64,000 nt of DNA from Comamonas thiooxydans (GCF_002157685.2 NZ_AP026738.1:4464001-4528000); one strand, 5' to 3'. Positions 7,871 to 15,968 are shown, counted from the first letter of the stretch. Program-made: numbers and translations. The notes: a model not told the origin generated them from the letters alone.

Positions 7871-8598
7871 GCAGCCACCTCGCTGCTCATCTTCTCGCGC
7901 ACCTGATGCTGGCACCACAGGCCTGCAATCCACTCCACACCCTTGGCGGTGAACTTGTAGTGAACGAAGGCGTGCGAAGTGTCGCCATGCTCCGCCGTGC
8001 CCGTCTTGGCCTCAAAGCGGCCGTTGTGCATGTGCTCTGCGCGCGGCGTCAGCGGGCCCTGTGGCGTGGTGCGGTACATCAGTCCGCGCTTGAGCAGGAA
8101 GTCAGTGAATGCGTTCAGCTTGGCGCCGAGGAGCTTGCATACCTCACGAACGCCCATGCTGCCAGTACTTGGCTGCACGTATCGGTCGACAAACTCAACC
8201 TTGGGGGCAGCCAGCGCCAGCCGCGCCTCAGCCTCGATGCGGGCCTGCTCCGAGTCCATTGCCAGCTTGAGAATGTCCAGGCGTGTCAGCTGTGCTGGCG
8301 CAGGCTGCAGGTCCTCCAGCTCCTGCCAGCGCTTGACCACCTTCATGCGAGCCACTGGGTCATAGCCCAGCAGCAGCGTCAGGCTGGTGTCCTTGTCCAG
8401 CTCGTATTGGGGATAGCTCTGCTCGTTCTCGCCCACGTAAGTGCTTGAAAAACAAACAGAACGCAATTCTGCGTTTTGCTGCAGCGCGTCCATCATGCTG
8501 CGGATGTCGCGCATCACGTCAGCATGGCGCTTGCCCGTCAGCTCCGCAATGTCGCGGCTGCTCATGGTCAGAGCCGTGGAGGTGGTGATGGCATTCAT
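7867..8598 (-). CDS. Rha-family regulator with C-terminal KilA-C/ANT domain
   Basis: A 243-residue phage regulatory protein. Residues 10-75 match Rha (MSSRDIAELTGKRHADVMRD, then SYPQYELDKDTSLTLLLGYD), a domain that interferes with phage growth in IHF-deficient hosts when overexpressed. Residues 120-235 match the KilA-C/ANT antirepressor domain (REVCKLLGAKLNAFTDFLLK, then LMYRTTPQG). The combination is common in siphophages. It overlaps both neighbours by a few bases. The exact target is unknown; modulation of the lysis-lysogeny decision is the usual expectation. Confidence 0.88.
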   Translation of the reverse strand: MNAITTSTALTMSSRDIAELTGKRHADVMRDIRSMMDALQQNAELRSVCFSSTYVGENEQSYPQYELDKDTSLTLLLGYDPVARMKVVKRWQELEDLQPAPAQLTRLDILKLAMDSEQARIEAEARLALAAPKVEFVDRYVQPSTGSMGVREVCKLLGAKLNAFTDFLLKRGLMYRTTPQGPLTPRAEHMHNGRFEAKTGTAEHGDTSHAFVHYKFTAKGVEWIAGLWCQHQVREKMSSEVAA

Positions 8599-9083
8599 CA
8601 GGAAGCCCTCCGCTCGCCTGCTGGCTTGCCTGCCTCGTTCACAGCACGGGCGGCCTGGCGCAGCTTGCGCAGCACTTCTTCAGCCTCGGCAATCTCGCGC
8701 TCGATCTGCGCCATCTCGTTATCGGTGATCACGCCGTCCTGCATGGCCTCGATCACAGCGCTGGTCACATGGGAGGTCTCCAGCACCAGCTTCGAGACCT
8801 TGGCAACGGGGCTGGCAATTTCGCCGGCAGGCTCTGTCACCAACTCAAAGCGGCCGCCGCACTCCTGGGCCACCATCGCGGCATAGTCATAGCAGTGGGG
8901 GCGGCCTTCTTCGCAGGCAATGCGGGCAATGGTCAGTGCATCCACCGCGCCCAGCTTGTGAGAGGCCGCGCCGGACAGCTCCTTGCGCAGAACCTCGCCA
9001 GTCTTGCCAATACGAACGGCCACCACTTCGCGGCCGCCAGGATAGTTATCTACGCCACGGCGCAGGGCATCAAGTGTGCTCAT
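8598..9083 (-). CDS. CII-like phage regulatory protein (CP76 family)
   Basis: A 161-residue DNA-binding regulator of the type annotated as phage regulatory CII protein. The N-terminal half resembles that family: STLDALRRGVDNYPGGREVV, then GKTGEVLRKELSG and LGAVDALTIARIACEEGRPH. A helical, charged C-terminus follows (ITDNEMAQIEREIAEAEEVLRKL). ATG 9083 with GGAG 8 nt upstream is preferred to the much longer frame, whose extra part is Arg/Ser/Pro-rich. In the early operon it lies just after cro, as cII does in lambda. Confidence 0.82.
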   Translation of the reverse strand: MSTLDALRRGVDNYPGGREVVAVRIGKTGEVLRKELSGAASHKLGAVDALTIARIACEEGRPHCYDYAAMVAQECGGRFELVTEPAGEIASPVAKVSKLVLETSHVTSAVIEAMQDGVITDNEMAQIEREIAEAEEVLRKLRQAARAVNEAGKPAGERRAS

Positions 9084-9184
9084 GTCCGGTTCTCCAGAAA
9101 AAGGACGTTGCGGGCTGGGCCGCGGGGAAAGACACTGGCTGCATGGAAATAAATGCAACCGAAAGAAGAGGGAGTGACGCGCAG

Positions 9185-9391
9185 TTAAGCGGCGGGCGGT
9201 GGCTGGTCCGGATTGCCGGGCTCGGCAGAAGGACGGAGCCATTCGTGCACCAACTGCACGGCGGGTGGTATGCCTCGGCGCTTCCAGTTGTTGACTCGGC
9301 GCGATCCGTTGAGTGAGCACCAACCAAGTCGGTTGGCAACAGCGGTGCTTCCACCAAGGCGATCAATCAGTTTTGTGGCTGGTGCGTTCAT
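9185..9391 (-). CDS. Cro-like repressor
   Basis: A 68-residue helix-turn-helix protein: IDRLGGSTAVANRLGWCSLN then SRRVNNWKRRGIPPAVQLV, the Cro/YdaS-type pattern in which the second helix is ended by the NNWKRRGIP segment. It is divergent from cI, and the 72-nt space between them holds three operator-like dyads. ATG 9391 is preferred to the longer frame, whose extra residues would cover the operator region. It should repress cI and early transcription during lytic growth. Confidence 0.85.
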   Translation of the reverse strand: MNAPATKLIDRLGGSTAVANRLGWCSLNGSRRVNNWKRRGIPPAVQLVHEWLRPSAEPGNPDQPPPAA

Positions 9392-9401
9392 GCCTGCAAT
9401 T

Positions 9402-9453
9402 AAACACCATGTTCGGATTAACCGCAACAGCATGTTTAAACAATAAGTTTAAA
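9402..9453. promoter_or_regulatory. OR-like operators between cro and cI
   Basis: Two copies of AACAnCATGTT (9403-9413 with CCA in the middle, 9426-9436 with GCA) and a 19-bp perfect dyad TTTAAAC-AATAA-GTTTAAA (9435-9453) fill the divergent cI/cro space. On the minus strand TTGCGG (9429-9424), 17 nt and TTTAAT (9406-9401) would make the cro/early promoter, overlapped by the first site. The same 11-mer occurs twice more after cI, which supports its being the repressor site. Confidence 0.72.
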
Positions 9454-9463
9454 AATTACACCT

Positions 9464-10126
9464 ATGCATCCAGTAACCGAACGCATTTACCAGGCCGTGG
9501 CCCATATCACCGGTAAGTCCGACATCGGGCCTACTGACGTTTCCCTGTTTCTGGGGCTAGCCAACTCCCAGACCGCCAAAAACTGGGAGTCGCGAGGCCC
9601 CTCCAGCGACGGCCTTGTGGCCGCTGCTGAGCGGGGCATCAGCGTGAAGTGGTTACGACAAGGCACCGGACCAATGACAACAGACTCAATAACAACCGAA
9701 CCCTCTAACGTTGAGCCAGCGCTTGAGCTGAAGAAATCTCGTCGCGTCCCAGTCACGGGGAGCGTCCGCGGTGGACCCGATGGCTATCTAGTTCAAGACA
9801 ACGGCACTGAAGGCTGGGTTGAGTACTGGACTGGCGACCCTCGCGCATATGCTTTGCGCATCAAGGGCGACTCCATGCATCCTCGCTACCGCGCTGGAGA
9901 GTACGTAGTCGTCACCCCCAGCATTGAGGCGCAATCAGGCCGTGATGTGGTCGTCAAGCTGATTGACGGGAAGTGCTTGCTCAAACAGTTCAACTGGACT
10001 CGGGGCGATGAAATGCAGTTCGTGAGCATCAACAATGGCTACGAGCCAATGACGATCAGCAAAGAGGACATCGAGTGCGTCGACCGCGTGGCAGGCTGTG
10101 TTGGCCCTGACGCCATGGTTTTCTAA
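9464..10126 (+). CDS. CI repressor, LexA-like with S24 peptidase domain
   Basis: Maintains lysogeny by repressing both early operons. The 220-residue protein has an N-terminal helix-turn-helix (SDIGPTDVSLFLGLANSQTAKNWESRG, about 19-45) and a C-terminal S24 self-cleavage domain with the nucleophile Ser137 in GDSMHPRYRAGEYV and the general-base Lys165 in DVVVKLIDGK. A likely cleavage region is VTGSVRGGPDGY, near residues 98-108. RecA-stimulated self-cleavage would link induction to DNA damage. No Shine-Dalgarno sequence precedes the ATG, as is common for cI genes read from PRM. Confidence 0.94.
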   Translation: MHPVTERIYQAVAHITGKSDIGPTDVSLFLGLANSQTAKNWESRGPSSDGLVAAAERGISVKWLRQGTGPMTTDSITTEPSNVEPALELKKSRRVPVTGSVRGGPDGYLVQDNGTEGWVEYWTGDPRAYALRIKGDSMHPRYRAGEYVVVTPSIEAQSGRDVVVKLIDGKCLLKQFNWTRGDEMQFVSINNGYEPMTISKEDIECVDRVAGCVGPDAMVF

Positions 10127-10145
10127 GCCTTACCGCTCCGTAATC

Positions 10146-10170
10146 AGCCCGCTTAGGCGGGCTTTTTCAC
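10146..10170 (+). terminator. Rho-independent terminator after cI
   Basis: AGCCCGC-TTAG-GCGGGCT followed by TTTTTC starts about 20 nt after the cI stop codon. A strong compact hairpin with a T-run. Confidence 0.9.
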
Positions 10171-10181
10171 GCCCATAAAAA

Positions 10182-10232
10182 AACACCATGTTCAAACACT
10201 GTGTTGACATCTGCAGAACACCATGTTTAAAT
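10182..10232 (+). promoter_or_regulatory. OL/PL-like operator-promoter for the plus-strand operon
   Basis: TTGACA (10204-10209), a 17-nt spacer and TTAAAT (10227-10232) form a strong sigma-70 promoter directed away from cI. Two operator copies of AACACCATGTT lie at 10182-10192 and 10217-10227, the second across the spacer/-10 junction, the classical position for repression. This matches OL/PL of lambda and should drive the accessory and integration genes. Confidence 0.8.
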
Positions 10233-10321
10233 CCATTCAACGCCGCAATCACCGTGTTGCTGGCGCCGGGTGCCAAGCGATCGAGCCGCGTGCCACGGGT
10301 CTTTAAAAATCCAAAGTGGAA

Positions 10322-10495
10322 ATGGCCGGCCGCCGTGATCAACAGCGTCTGGCGCGGGTTAAACCCGTCCCCAAGCCGAGCAAGTCGGTACACGGGGCAA
10401 GCAGTCCGGGCATGTGGGTTCACTCCTGCATGTTCACGCCGAGAGGGGACTGCACGCGGAAAGAAGTGCAACGCGTGAGACCAGAGCACTGCTGA
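10322..10495 (+). CDS. Doubtful small basic ORF in the PL leader
   Basis: A 57-codon frame beginning MAGRRDQQRLARVKPVPKP, arginine/lysine-rich at the N-terminus and with four Cys later. It is the first sizeable frame after the PL-like promoter, the place of the N antiterminator in lambda, and N proteins also start with an arginine-rich RNA-binding helix. There is no good ribosome binding site and no recognised homologue, so it may be non-coding. Confidence 0.22.
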   Translation: MAGRRDQQRLARVKPVPKPSKSVHGASSPGMWVHSCMFTPRGDCTRKEVQRVRPEHC

Positions 10496-10895
10496 ATAGA
10501 TGCCAGCGAAAGCATCCCAACCAGGCAGCCGCGCGCTGCGAAGGAGAACACATGCGAGACAAATAGGCCGGACGACCCGGCCCACCACTCAAAACACTCG
10601 CCACCCCTGGGCGATACCAGGGCCATCCGGCGTGACCACTCGAGCAGGTACGGCAGTTCAGGAATGGGCCTGGGCTGGCGGCAATTAGGAACACGGCGCT
10701 TGCGTCGTGGCGACAGTGGTCACGCCAGATGGCGCGGCAACCCTTCTTAAACCCAAGTGCGCAAACTTGTAGCTGGACCCTCATCTGGCGAACCCGCTGC
10801 GCCATCTACCCTTTCAGCCGGGTCTGGGGCTTACCTCATCCCTCCAATCCTTCCTCCCCAGGCGTGACCCGAAAGGTCACCGGCTCTTTATCCAG

Positions 10896-10924
10896 GCCCG
10901 CGAGCGTTTGCAGCGGGCTTTTTC
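10896..10924 (+). terminator. Intergenic terminator before the first PL-operon gene
   Basis: GCCCGC, an 11-nt loop and GCGGGC (10896-10918) followed by TTTTTC. It is immediately followed by an AAAGGAG ribosome site and the ATG at 10944, so read-through transcription is needed to express the operon. Confidence 0.75.
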
Positions 10925-10943
10925 TTTGCCCAAAGGAGACTCC

Positions 10944-11081
10944 ATGCATTCCGCTCCCGCTACCACCCCGACGACAAAGCTGCTGATCGCGGCGCAATGG
11001 GCGCTCACAGGCCTCGGCCTCTTCTGCCTGGTCGGCGCGGTCGTGGTGATGACCCTCACGCCCGAAGCATGGCCCGTCTGA
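10944..11081 (+). CDS. Small single-span membrane protein
   Basis: A 45-residue protein with AAAGGAG 7 nt before the ATG. After about 14 polar residues comes one hydrophobic helix (LLIAAQWALTGLGLFCLVGA, then VVVMTL) and a short tail EAWPV. It is typical of tiny early membrane proteins of phages. Superinfection exclusion or signalling roles are known for such proteins, but nothing here shows which. Confidence 0.65.
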   Translation: MHSAPATTPTTKLLIAAQWALTGLGLFCLVGAVVVMTLTPEAWPV

Positions 11082-11137
11082 TTAATCATTTTTGATAGCC
11101 GATCGCGCTTGCTGCATAAGCGCCAAGGAGTGAAACG

Positions 11138-11332
11138 ATGACAAAGCTACTTGAAGCCCTGATCTTGATCGTCGCCCTCTGCATGGGTCTGGCCTGGCTT
11201 GCTGTGCCGGATGCCCAGGCCGATGAGCCCCAGACCATCGCCCAGAACCTGCGCGATGAGTTCGCCTGCCCGGGCATGCATGCCGAATGGCTGGACGACA
11301 AGACCGTGCAATGCCTGAAAGAGCTGCCGTGA
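11138..11332 (+). CDS. Small exported protein with signal peptide
   Basis: A 64-residue protein with AAGGAG before the start. The N-terminus MTKLLEALILIVALCMGLAWLA is a signal peptide with a likely cleavage site after DAQA (residues 25-28). The mature part of about 36 residues has two Cys (FACPGMH and VQCLKEL) that could form a disulfide in the periplasm. No family is recognised. A periplasmic phage-lysogeny factor, for example one altering infection by other phages, is possible but not shown. Confidence 0.68.
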   Translation: MTKLLEALILIVALCMGLAWLAVPDAQADEPQTIAQNLRDEFACPGMHAEWLDDKTVQCLKELP

Positions 11333-11396
11333 TTGCGGCGCCCGCCTCCTTCCAATCCGCCACCGCTCCGGTGGCTTTCTCTTTTCTGGAGACCCG

Positions 11397-12608
11397 ATGT
11401 TCAAGAACATGACCATGTACCGTATTGCCGAAAGCTGGCAGAGCGATCTGCAGCTGCTGGAAGATGCGCTGCAAAAGACAGTCTTTGAGGAGTGCGGTGC
11501 GACCCAGGAGCGCTCCGTGGGCTGGGTGCCACCGCGCGGCGAGGCTCACGGCGCTCTGGTCGAATCCGTGGCAGGTCAATGGGTGATGCGCTTCATGACC
11601 GAGGCGAAGGTGCTGCCGGCCAGCGTGCTCAATCGCAAGGTCAACGAGAAAGCTGAGCACATCGAAAAGACCGAGGGCCGCAAGCCAGGAAAGAAGGAAA
11701 AGCGCGACCTCAAGGACGAGGCCAAGCTGGACCTGCTGCCCATGGCCTTCACCAAGCAGGGCAGCATGTGGGTCTGGATCGATCCGCAGGCCCGCACTCT
11801 GGTACTCGACACCAGCGCCCAGGGCCGCGCCGACGAGGTGGTAACGCTGCTGGTCGAAGGCCTGCCCGGCTTTGCCCTGGCACTGCTGGATACCCAGACC
11901 AGCCCACAGGCCGCCATGGCGCATTGGCTGATGACGCAGGAGCCGCCCACCGGCTTCACCGCAGACCGCGAGACAGAGCTGAAGGCCACGGACGAGTCAA
12001 AGGCCGTGGTGCGCTATGCCCGCCACCCGCTGGATATTGATGAGGTCCGCCAGCACATCGAGCACGGCAAGCTACCCACCAAGCTGGCCATGACCTGGGA
12101 TGACCGCGTGAGCTTTGTGCTGACCGAGGGCCTGCAGATCAAGAACATCACGCTGCTGGATGCGGTCATGGACGGCAACAGCAAGGATGACAGCGGCTTT
12201 GATACCGATGTGACCATTGCCACCGGTGAGCTGTCCCGCCTGATTCCCGACCTGATCGAAGCGCTGGGCGGTGAAGGTCGAACCGGCCTGGGCGACCTGC
12301 CCGCCTCGCTTCAGAACGCGCCTCCTGCGGAAACTCTGCCGGTAAGGATTGCCAGGACCGCGCCCGCCCCTCACTGCGAAGCTGCTGGCGACGGTCCGGA
12401 CCCGCTCTATGCCGAGGCAGTGGAACTGGTGCGCAAGGACCGGAAGCCAAGTATCTCGTATGTGCAGCGCAAGCTGCTGATCGGCTACAACCGCGCCGCC
12501 GCACTGCTGGAGCGCATGGAAGCCGAGGGGCTGGTGTCACGAATGGATGCCAGCGGGCAACGCGCGCTCCTGACGCCCGCTACCCAGACGCCCAGCGCCA
12601 GCCACTGA
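11397..12608 (+). CDS. rdgC: RdgC-like protein fused to an FtsK gamma domain
   Basis: Residues 1 to about 300 are RdgC, a ring-shaped DNA-binding protein that limits RecA loading: start MFKNMTMYRIAESW, then ESVAGQWVMRFMTEAKVLP, KDEAKLDLLPMAF and WVWIDPQARTLVLDTS. E. coli RdgC is about 303 residues and has no more. Here residues about 335-395 add a winged helix matching the FtsK gamma domain (DPLYAEAVELVRKDRKPSIS, then QRKLLIGYNRAAALLERMEA), the module that reads KOPS DNA and activates XerD. An acid/Pro/Ala linker joins them. The fusion might give RdgC sequence-directed loading. The gene follows a terminator-RBS module and leads the main accessory operon. Confidence 0.9.
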   Translation: MFKNMTMYRIAESWQSDLQLLEDALQKTVFEECGATQERSVGWVPPRGEAHGALVESVAGQWVMRFMTEAKVLPASVLNRKVNEKAEHIEKTEGRKPGKKEKRDLKDEAKLDLLPMAFTKQGSMWVWIDPQARTLVLDTSAQGRADEVVTLLVEGLPGFALALLDTQTSPQAAMAHWLMTQEPPTGFTADRETELKATDESKAVVRYARHPLDIDEVRQHIEHGKLPTKLAMTWDDRVSFVLTEGLQIKNITLLDAVMDGNSKDDSGFDTDVTIATGELSRLIPDLIEALGGEGRTGLGDLPASLQNAPPAETLPVRIARTAPAPHCEAAGDGPDPLYAEAVELVRKDRKPSISYVQRKLLIGYNRAAALLERMEAEGLVSRMDASGQRALLTPATQTPSASH

Positions 12609-12703
12609 CCATGTATTCATAGATTTGCATGAACTGGGCCGAGTGCCCACATCAATGAATCGACTGCCCGCCCCTGAGCGGGCTTTTTGCTTTCTGGAGC
12701 CCT

Positions 12704-14500
12704 ATGCTTACCCCTCAATTTGTGTTGGCACTGTCTGCCAAGCTGGTGATTGACCTGTTTGCCGGTGGCGGCGGAGCCAGCACAGGCATTGAGCAGGCCA
12801 TCGGCCGCCACGTTGACATTGCAATCAACCATGACGCCGACGCCATCGGCATGCATGAAGCGAACCACCCCCAGACGCGCCACTACCGCGCCGACATCTG
12901 GGAGGTCTGCCCCCGTCAAGCCACGGGCGGTCAGCCGGTGGGACTGCTGCATGCTTCCCCGGACTGCACCCACCACAGCCAGGCGCTGGGCGGCCAGCCG
13001 CGCAGCAAAGAGATTCGCTCCCTGGCCTGGGTCGTGCCTCGCTGGGGCGGCATCGCCAAGCCTGATGTCATCACCCTGGAGAACGTGGAGCAAATGCTGC
13101 TCTGGTGCAGGCTGATTGCCAAGCGCTGCCCGGAAACCGGCCGCGTTGTTACGCTGGACAAGATCAAGGATGCATCAGGCAAGGTTACATACCGCGTGGC
13201 TGAGCCAGGCGAGCGCGTGCCGCGCGGCAATCAGTACCTTGTGCCGGACAAGAAACAGCTTGGCAAGACCTGGAATCGCTTTGTGCTGATGCTTCGCAAT
13301 CAGGGCTATGTCGTGCAGTGGCGCGTGATCTGCAATGCAGACCTAGGCTGCCACAGCACCCGAACTCGCCTGTACATGATCGCGCGCAGGGACGGTCTGC
13401 CCATCGTCTGGCCCGAAAAGACCCATGCCAAGAAGCCTGTTGGCAAACTCAAACCCCACAAGCCAGCCGCCGACTGCATCGACTGGAGCATTCCCGGCAC
13501 GAGCATATTCGGTCGGAAGAAGCCATTGGCCGATGCCACGATGCGCCGCATTCAGCACGGCATGCAGAAGTATGTGATTGGCAGCAAAGATCCATTCATT
13601 GCCCCAGCTGCAGCACACGCAGCCTTCATCACCAAGTTCAACACCGGCTCTGTCGGCGTGGATCTACGTGAGTCTGTGCCTACCGTGACGGCGGGCGGAA
13701 ATCCAGTGCGGCCCGGTACCGGCACCACAATTGGACTAGTTGCCGCTTCCATGGTTCAGGTTGGGTATGGGGAGCGCAAGGGCCAAGAGCCGCGCGCCAT
13801 GGATATTGAATCAGCCATCGGCACCATGGTTGCGGGCAGCGTCAAGCATGCGGTGGCGTCTGCATATCTTGTGCAGGCGGGTCACGGCGAAGGCTCAGGC
13901 GCCACAAAGCGCCGCAGCCACGGCACGAACGACATCACCGGGTCCGTGGGCACAGTGACGGCCAGCGGCGGCGGGCAGAGCCTTGCCACGGCCTTCATGG
14001 TGCAAGCGAATGGCGGATTCAACACCACACCGGCAAGGGATCTGCGAGAGGGCATGTCCACAGTCACGACCAGCGGCAGCCAGCAGCAGCTGATTACCGC
14101 AAAGCTGGAGCAGCCGAGACTGAGCCCGGAGCATGAGGCCGGCGCCCTGCGCTGTGCTGCATTCCTGATGCGATACCACGGCAGCGGCGGGCAGTGGGCG
14201 GACCTGCGCGAGCCGGTCACAACAATCACCACCCGCGACCGCCTCGCACTGGTGACCGTCTGGCTCAAGGGAGAGCCCTGGGTAATCGTAGACATCACGC
14301 TGCGCATGCTGGTGCCGCGCGAGCTCTACAACGCTCAGGACTTTCCGCCGAACTACATCATCGACCGCACGGCCGCAGGCAAGCCCCTGACGAAAACGGC
14401 ACAGGTGCGAATGGCCGGCAATAGCGTCAGCCCCCTACCCATGCGGCTGATCGTGGCCGCGAACTACAGCGAAGCAGGCCAGGCCCGAAAAGTCGCCTGA
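12704..14500 (+). CDS. Phage C5-cytosine DNA methyltransferase with internal repeats
   Basis: Methylates cytosine at C5, probably protecting phage DNA from host restriction; no partner nuclease lies nearby. The 598-residue protein has motif I DLFAGGGGAS (17-26), motif IV ASPDCTHHS with the nucleophile Cys88 (Pro-Asp-Cys instead of Pro-Pro-Cys), motif VI LENVEQ, motif VIII/IX-like QWRVICNADLGCHSTRTRLY and motif X MAGNSVSP. Between VIII and X, residues about 315-500 repeat a unit of the form DLRE.V.TVTAGG...VAASMVQ about five times and replace a normal target-recognition domain. It is 200 residues longer than typical enzymes for that reason. Confidence 0.92.
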   Translation: MLTPQFVLALSAKLVIDLFAGGGGASTGIEQAIGRHVDIAINHDADAIGMHEANHPQTRHYRADIWEVCPRQATGGQPVGLLHASPDCTHHSQALGGQPRSKEIRSLAWVVPRWGGIAKPDVITLENVEQMLLWCRLIAKRCPETGRVVTLDKIKDASGKVTYRVAEPGERVPRGNQYLVPDKKQLGKTWNRFVLMLRNQGYVVQWRVICNADLGCHSTRTRLYMIARRDGLPIVWPEKTHAKKPVGKLKPHKPAADCIDWSIPGTSIFGRKKPLADATMRRIQHGMQKYVIGSKDPFIAPAAAHAAFITKFNTGSVGVDLRESVPTVTAGGNPVRPGTGTTIGLVAASMVQVGYGERKGQEPRAMDIESAIGTMVAGSVKHAVASAYLVQAGHGEGSGATKRRSHGTNDITGSVGTVTASGGGQSLATAFMVQANGGFNTTPARDLREGMSTVTTSGSQQQLITAKLEQPRLSPEHEAGALRCAAFLMRYHGSGGQWADLREPVTTITTRDRLALVTVWLKGEPWVIVDITLRMLVPRELYNAQDFPPNYIIDRTAAGKPLTKTAQVRMAGNSVSPLPMRLIVAANYSEAGQARKVA

Positions 14501-14555
14501 CCACCAACACCCAAGCCCGCCGCCGCGGGCTTTTCTCATTCTGGGAGCCACCTAT

Positions 14556-15968
14556 ATGCAAAACAAGATCACGATCGCTGATGCACCTGACTGCTTGAAC
14601 ACCAATGACAAGGCTATGTGGGTGCTGGGCTATGAAGCGGCGATTGAAGCGCGCGGCCAGTGCCTGCACCAGATTCAGGAGCCAGCCGCAGCAGATGTCC
14701 TCACCTCTGGAGCAGCAGCACTCAGCGAATACCTGAAAACCTGCGAGCAGCACGCGATCGTGCCGGATATTGGCGGCGCGTTTGCCTCCGCATTCACAGC
14801 AGGCTTCAACCTCTCCGCTTCCCAGGCAGCGCTGCCCAAGAGCGAATACCTGGAAGGGGTGAACATCCCAAATCTGCGCGAAGCCTTGATCTTCCTCGGG
14901 CGCGAGAACGGAGTGGGAGAAGGCGAGGTTGGCGACAAGCTGGCCCAATACGTGAACTCCGTGGCGTCCGGTGTACTGAGAAAAAAGGCAACCCTGCGCG
15001 AAGCACCCCAGGCAGCGCCCGCAGCCGTGGCAGAGCCCCAGGACTTGCGCGCTGCGGCGCAGGCAGCACTGGACTGGTTGGAAGAGGACGGCCTGAACCT
15101 CACGCACAACGTCCGCGAAAATTTGCGCGCCGCGCTTGCCGCCACCCCGGCAGCGCCTGCAGCAGCCGCGCCAGTGGTACTGCCAGAGCCTGATGCACCC
15201 ATCAAGGAAGTGATGACGCTGGTTGAGCTGCATCGCCAAGAAATCATCAAGGTTATGGATGAAGAAGGATCTTTAGTGGATGTGCAGTCTGCTCAAGACG
15301 CCATCGAATCCAAGCTGCGCGCCCTGCTGGCTACTGCTACCGGACTTCCCGCGCAGGCGGCGAAACCGAGCGGCCTTCTGACGGTTGACGAGTACCAAGC
15401 CAAGTATCTGCACATTCACAAAATGAGTGACGATGAGCGATACGGATACGAATCCCTTTACAACGAAATCGTGTCCGGGCTGCAAATGCCAGCCGCAGAA
15501 CCCCTGGCGCAGGCATTCCAACAGCGAGTTCAGCCCTGGATGATGGCCTGCTTCGGCGCCGAAATCTCCGCTGACCGCATTGAGCGCAACCACCGCTTTC
15601 TGGAAGAGGCCCTGGAGCTGGTGCAGTCGTGCGGCTGCACGGCCAGCGAAGCGCATCAGCTTGTTGACTACGTGTACGGCCGCCCCTGGGGTGAGCCCGC
15701 TCAGGAAGCCGGCGGCGTGATGGTCACTCTGGCCGCGCTGTGCCTGGCCAACGGCCTCGATATGCATGCATGCGGCGAAACGGAGCTGGCGCGCATCTGG
15801 ACAAAGGTCGAAGCCATCCGGGCCAAGCAGGCAGCAAAGCCGAAGCATTCGCCCCTGCCCATGCATGTGGCTCAGGCAGACGCGCGGGATGCTGAGTCTG
15901 ACTATCAGCGCGGCTATCGCCATGGCTACAACCGGCGCGATGCAGAAGTGCAGGGAGCGCTCCTGTGA
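14556..15968 (+). CDS. Phage protein with C-terminal MazG-like pyrophosphohydrolase domain
   Basis: A 470-residue protein. The N-terminal 300 residues are Ala-rich and hold short helical segments of no clear family (ADAPDCLNTNDKAMWVLGYE; DLRAAAQAALDWLEEDGLN). The C-terminal part (about 325-450) has FQQRVQPWMMACFGAEIS, RNHRFLEEALELVQSCGCTA with an EExxE-type metal motif, and AQEAGGVMVTLAALCLANGLD, the pattern of phage MazG-like NTP pyrophosphohydrolases. It would cleave NTPs or alarmones to reset nucleotide pools. A terminator-RBS module nearly identical to that before the 18684 gene precedes it. Confidence 0.78.
   Translation: MQNKITIADAPDCLNTNDKAMWVLGYEAAIEARGQCLHQIQEPAAADVLTSGAAALSEYLKTCEQHAIVPDIGGAFASAFTAGFNLSASQAALPKSEYLEGVNIPNLREALIFLGRENGVGEGEVGDKLAQYVNSVASGVLRKKATLREAPQAAPAAVAEPQDLRAAAQAALDWLEEDGLNLTHNVRENLRAALAATPAAPAAAAPVVLPEPDAPIKEVMTLVELHRQEIIKVMDEEGSLVDVQSAQDAIESKLRALLATATGLPAQAAKPSGLLTVDEYQAKYLHIHKMSDDERYGYESLYNEIVSGLQMPAAEPLAQAFQQRVQPWMMACFGAEISADRIERNHRFLEEALELVQSCGCTASEAHQLVDYVYGRPWGEPAQEAGGVMVTLAALCLANGLDMHACGETELARIWTKVEAIRAKQAAKPKHSPLPMHVAQADARDAESDYQRGYRHGYNRRDAEVQGALL

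Larger units (their letters stand above)
10233..10943 (+). other. Long structured leader of the PL-like operon
   Basis: About 700 nt with no convincing larger gene. Visible: a doubtful 57-codon frame (10322-10495); a 4-codon frame with good RBS (AGGAG, ATG at 10553, stop at 10567) running straight into GGCCGG-ACGAC-CCGGCC (10567-10583); a perfect hairpin GTGACC-CGAAA-GGTCAC (10864-10880); a boxA-like GGCTCTTTA (10882-10890); and a terminator. Hairpins with 5-nt loops near a boxA-like motif recall nut antitermination sites. That is inference only. Confidence 0.5.

Noticed and set aside
10434..10805. 123-codon minus-strand frame in the PL leader
   Set aside because: Cys/Arg/Ser-rich without RBS and against the operon; no support beyond being open.
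13640..14200. Repeated DNA suggesting an array
   Set aside because: It is the set of degenerate protein repeats inside the methyltransferase gene, not a DNA array.
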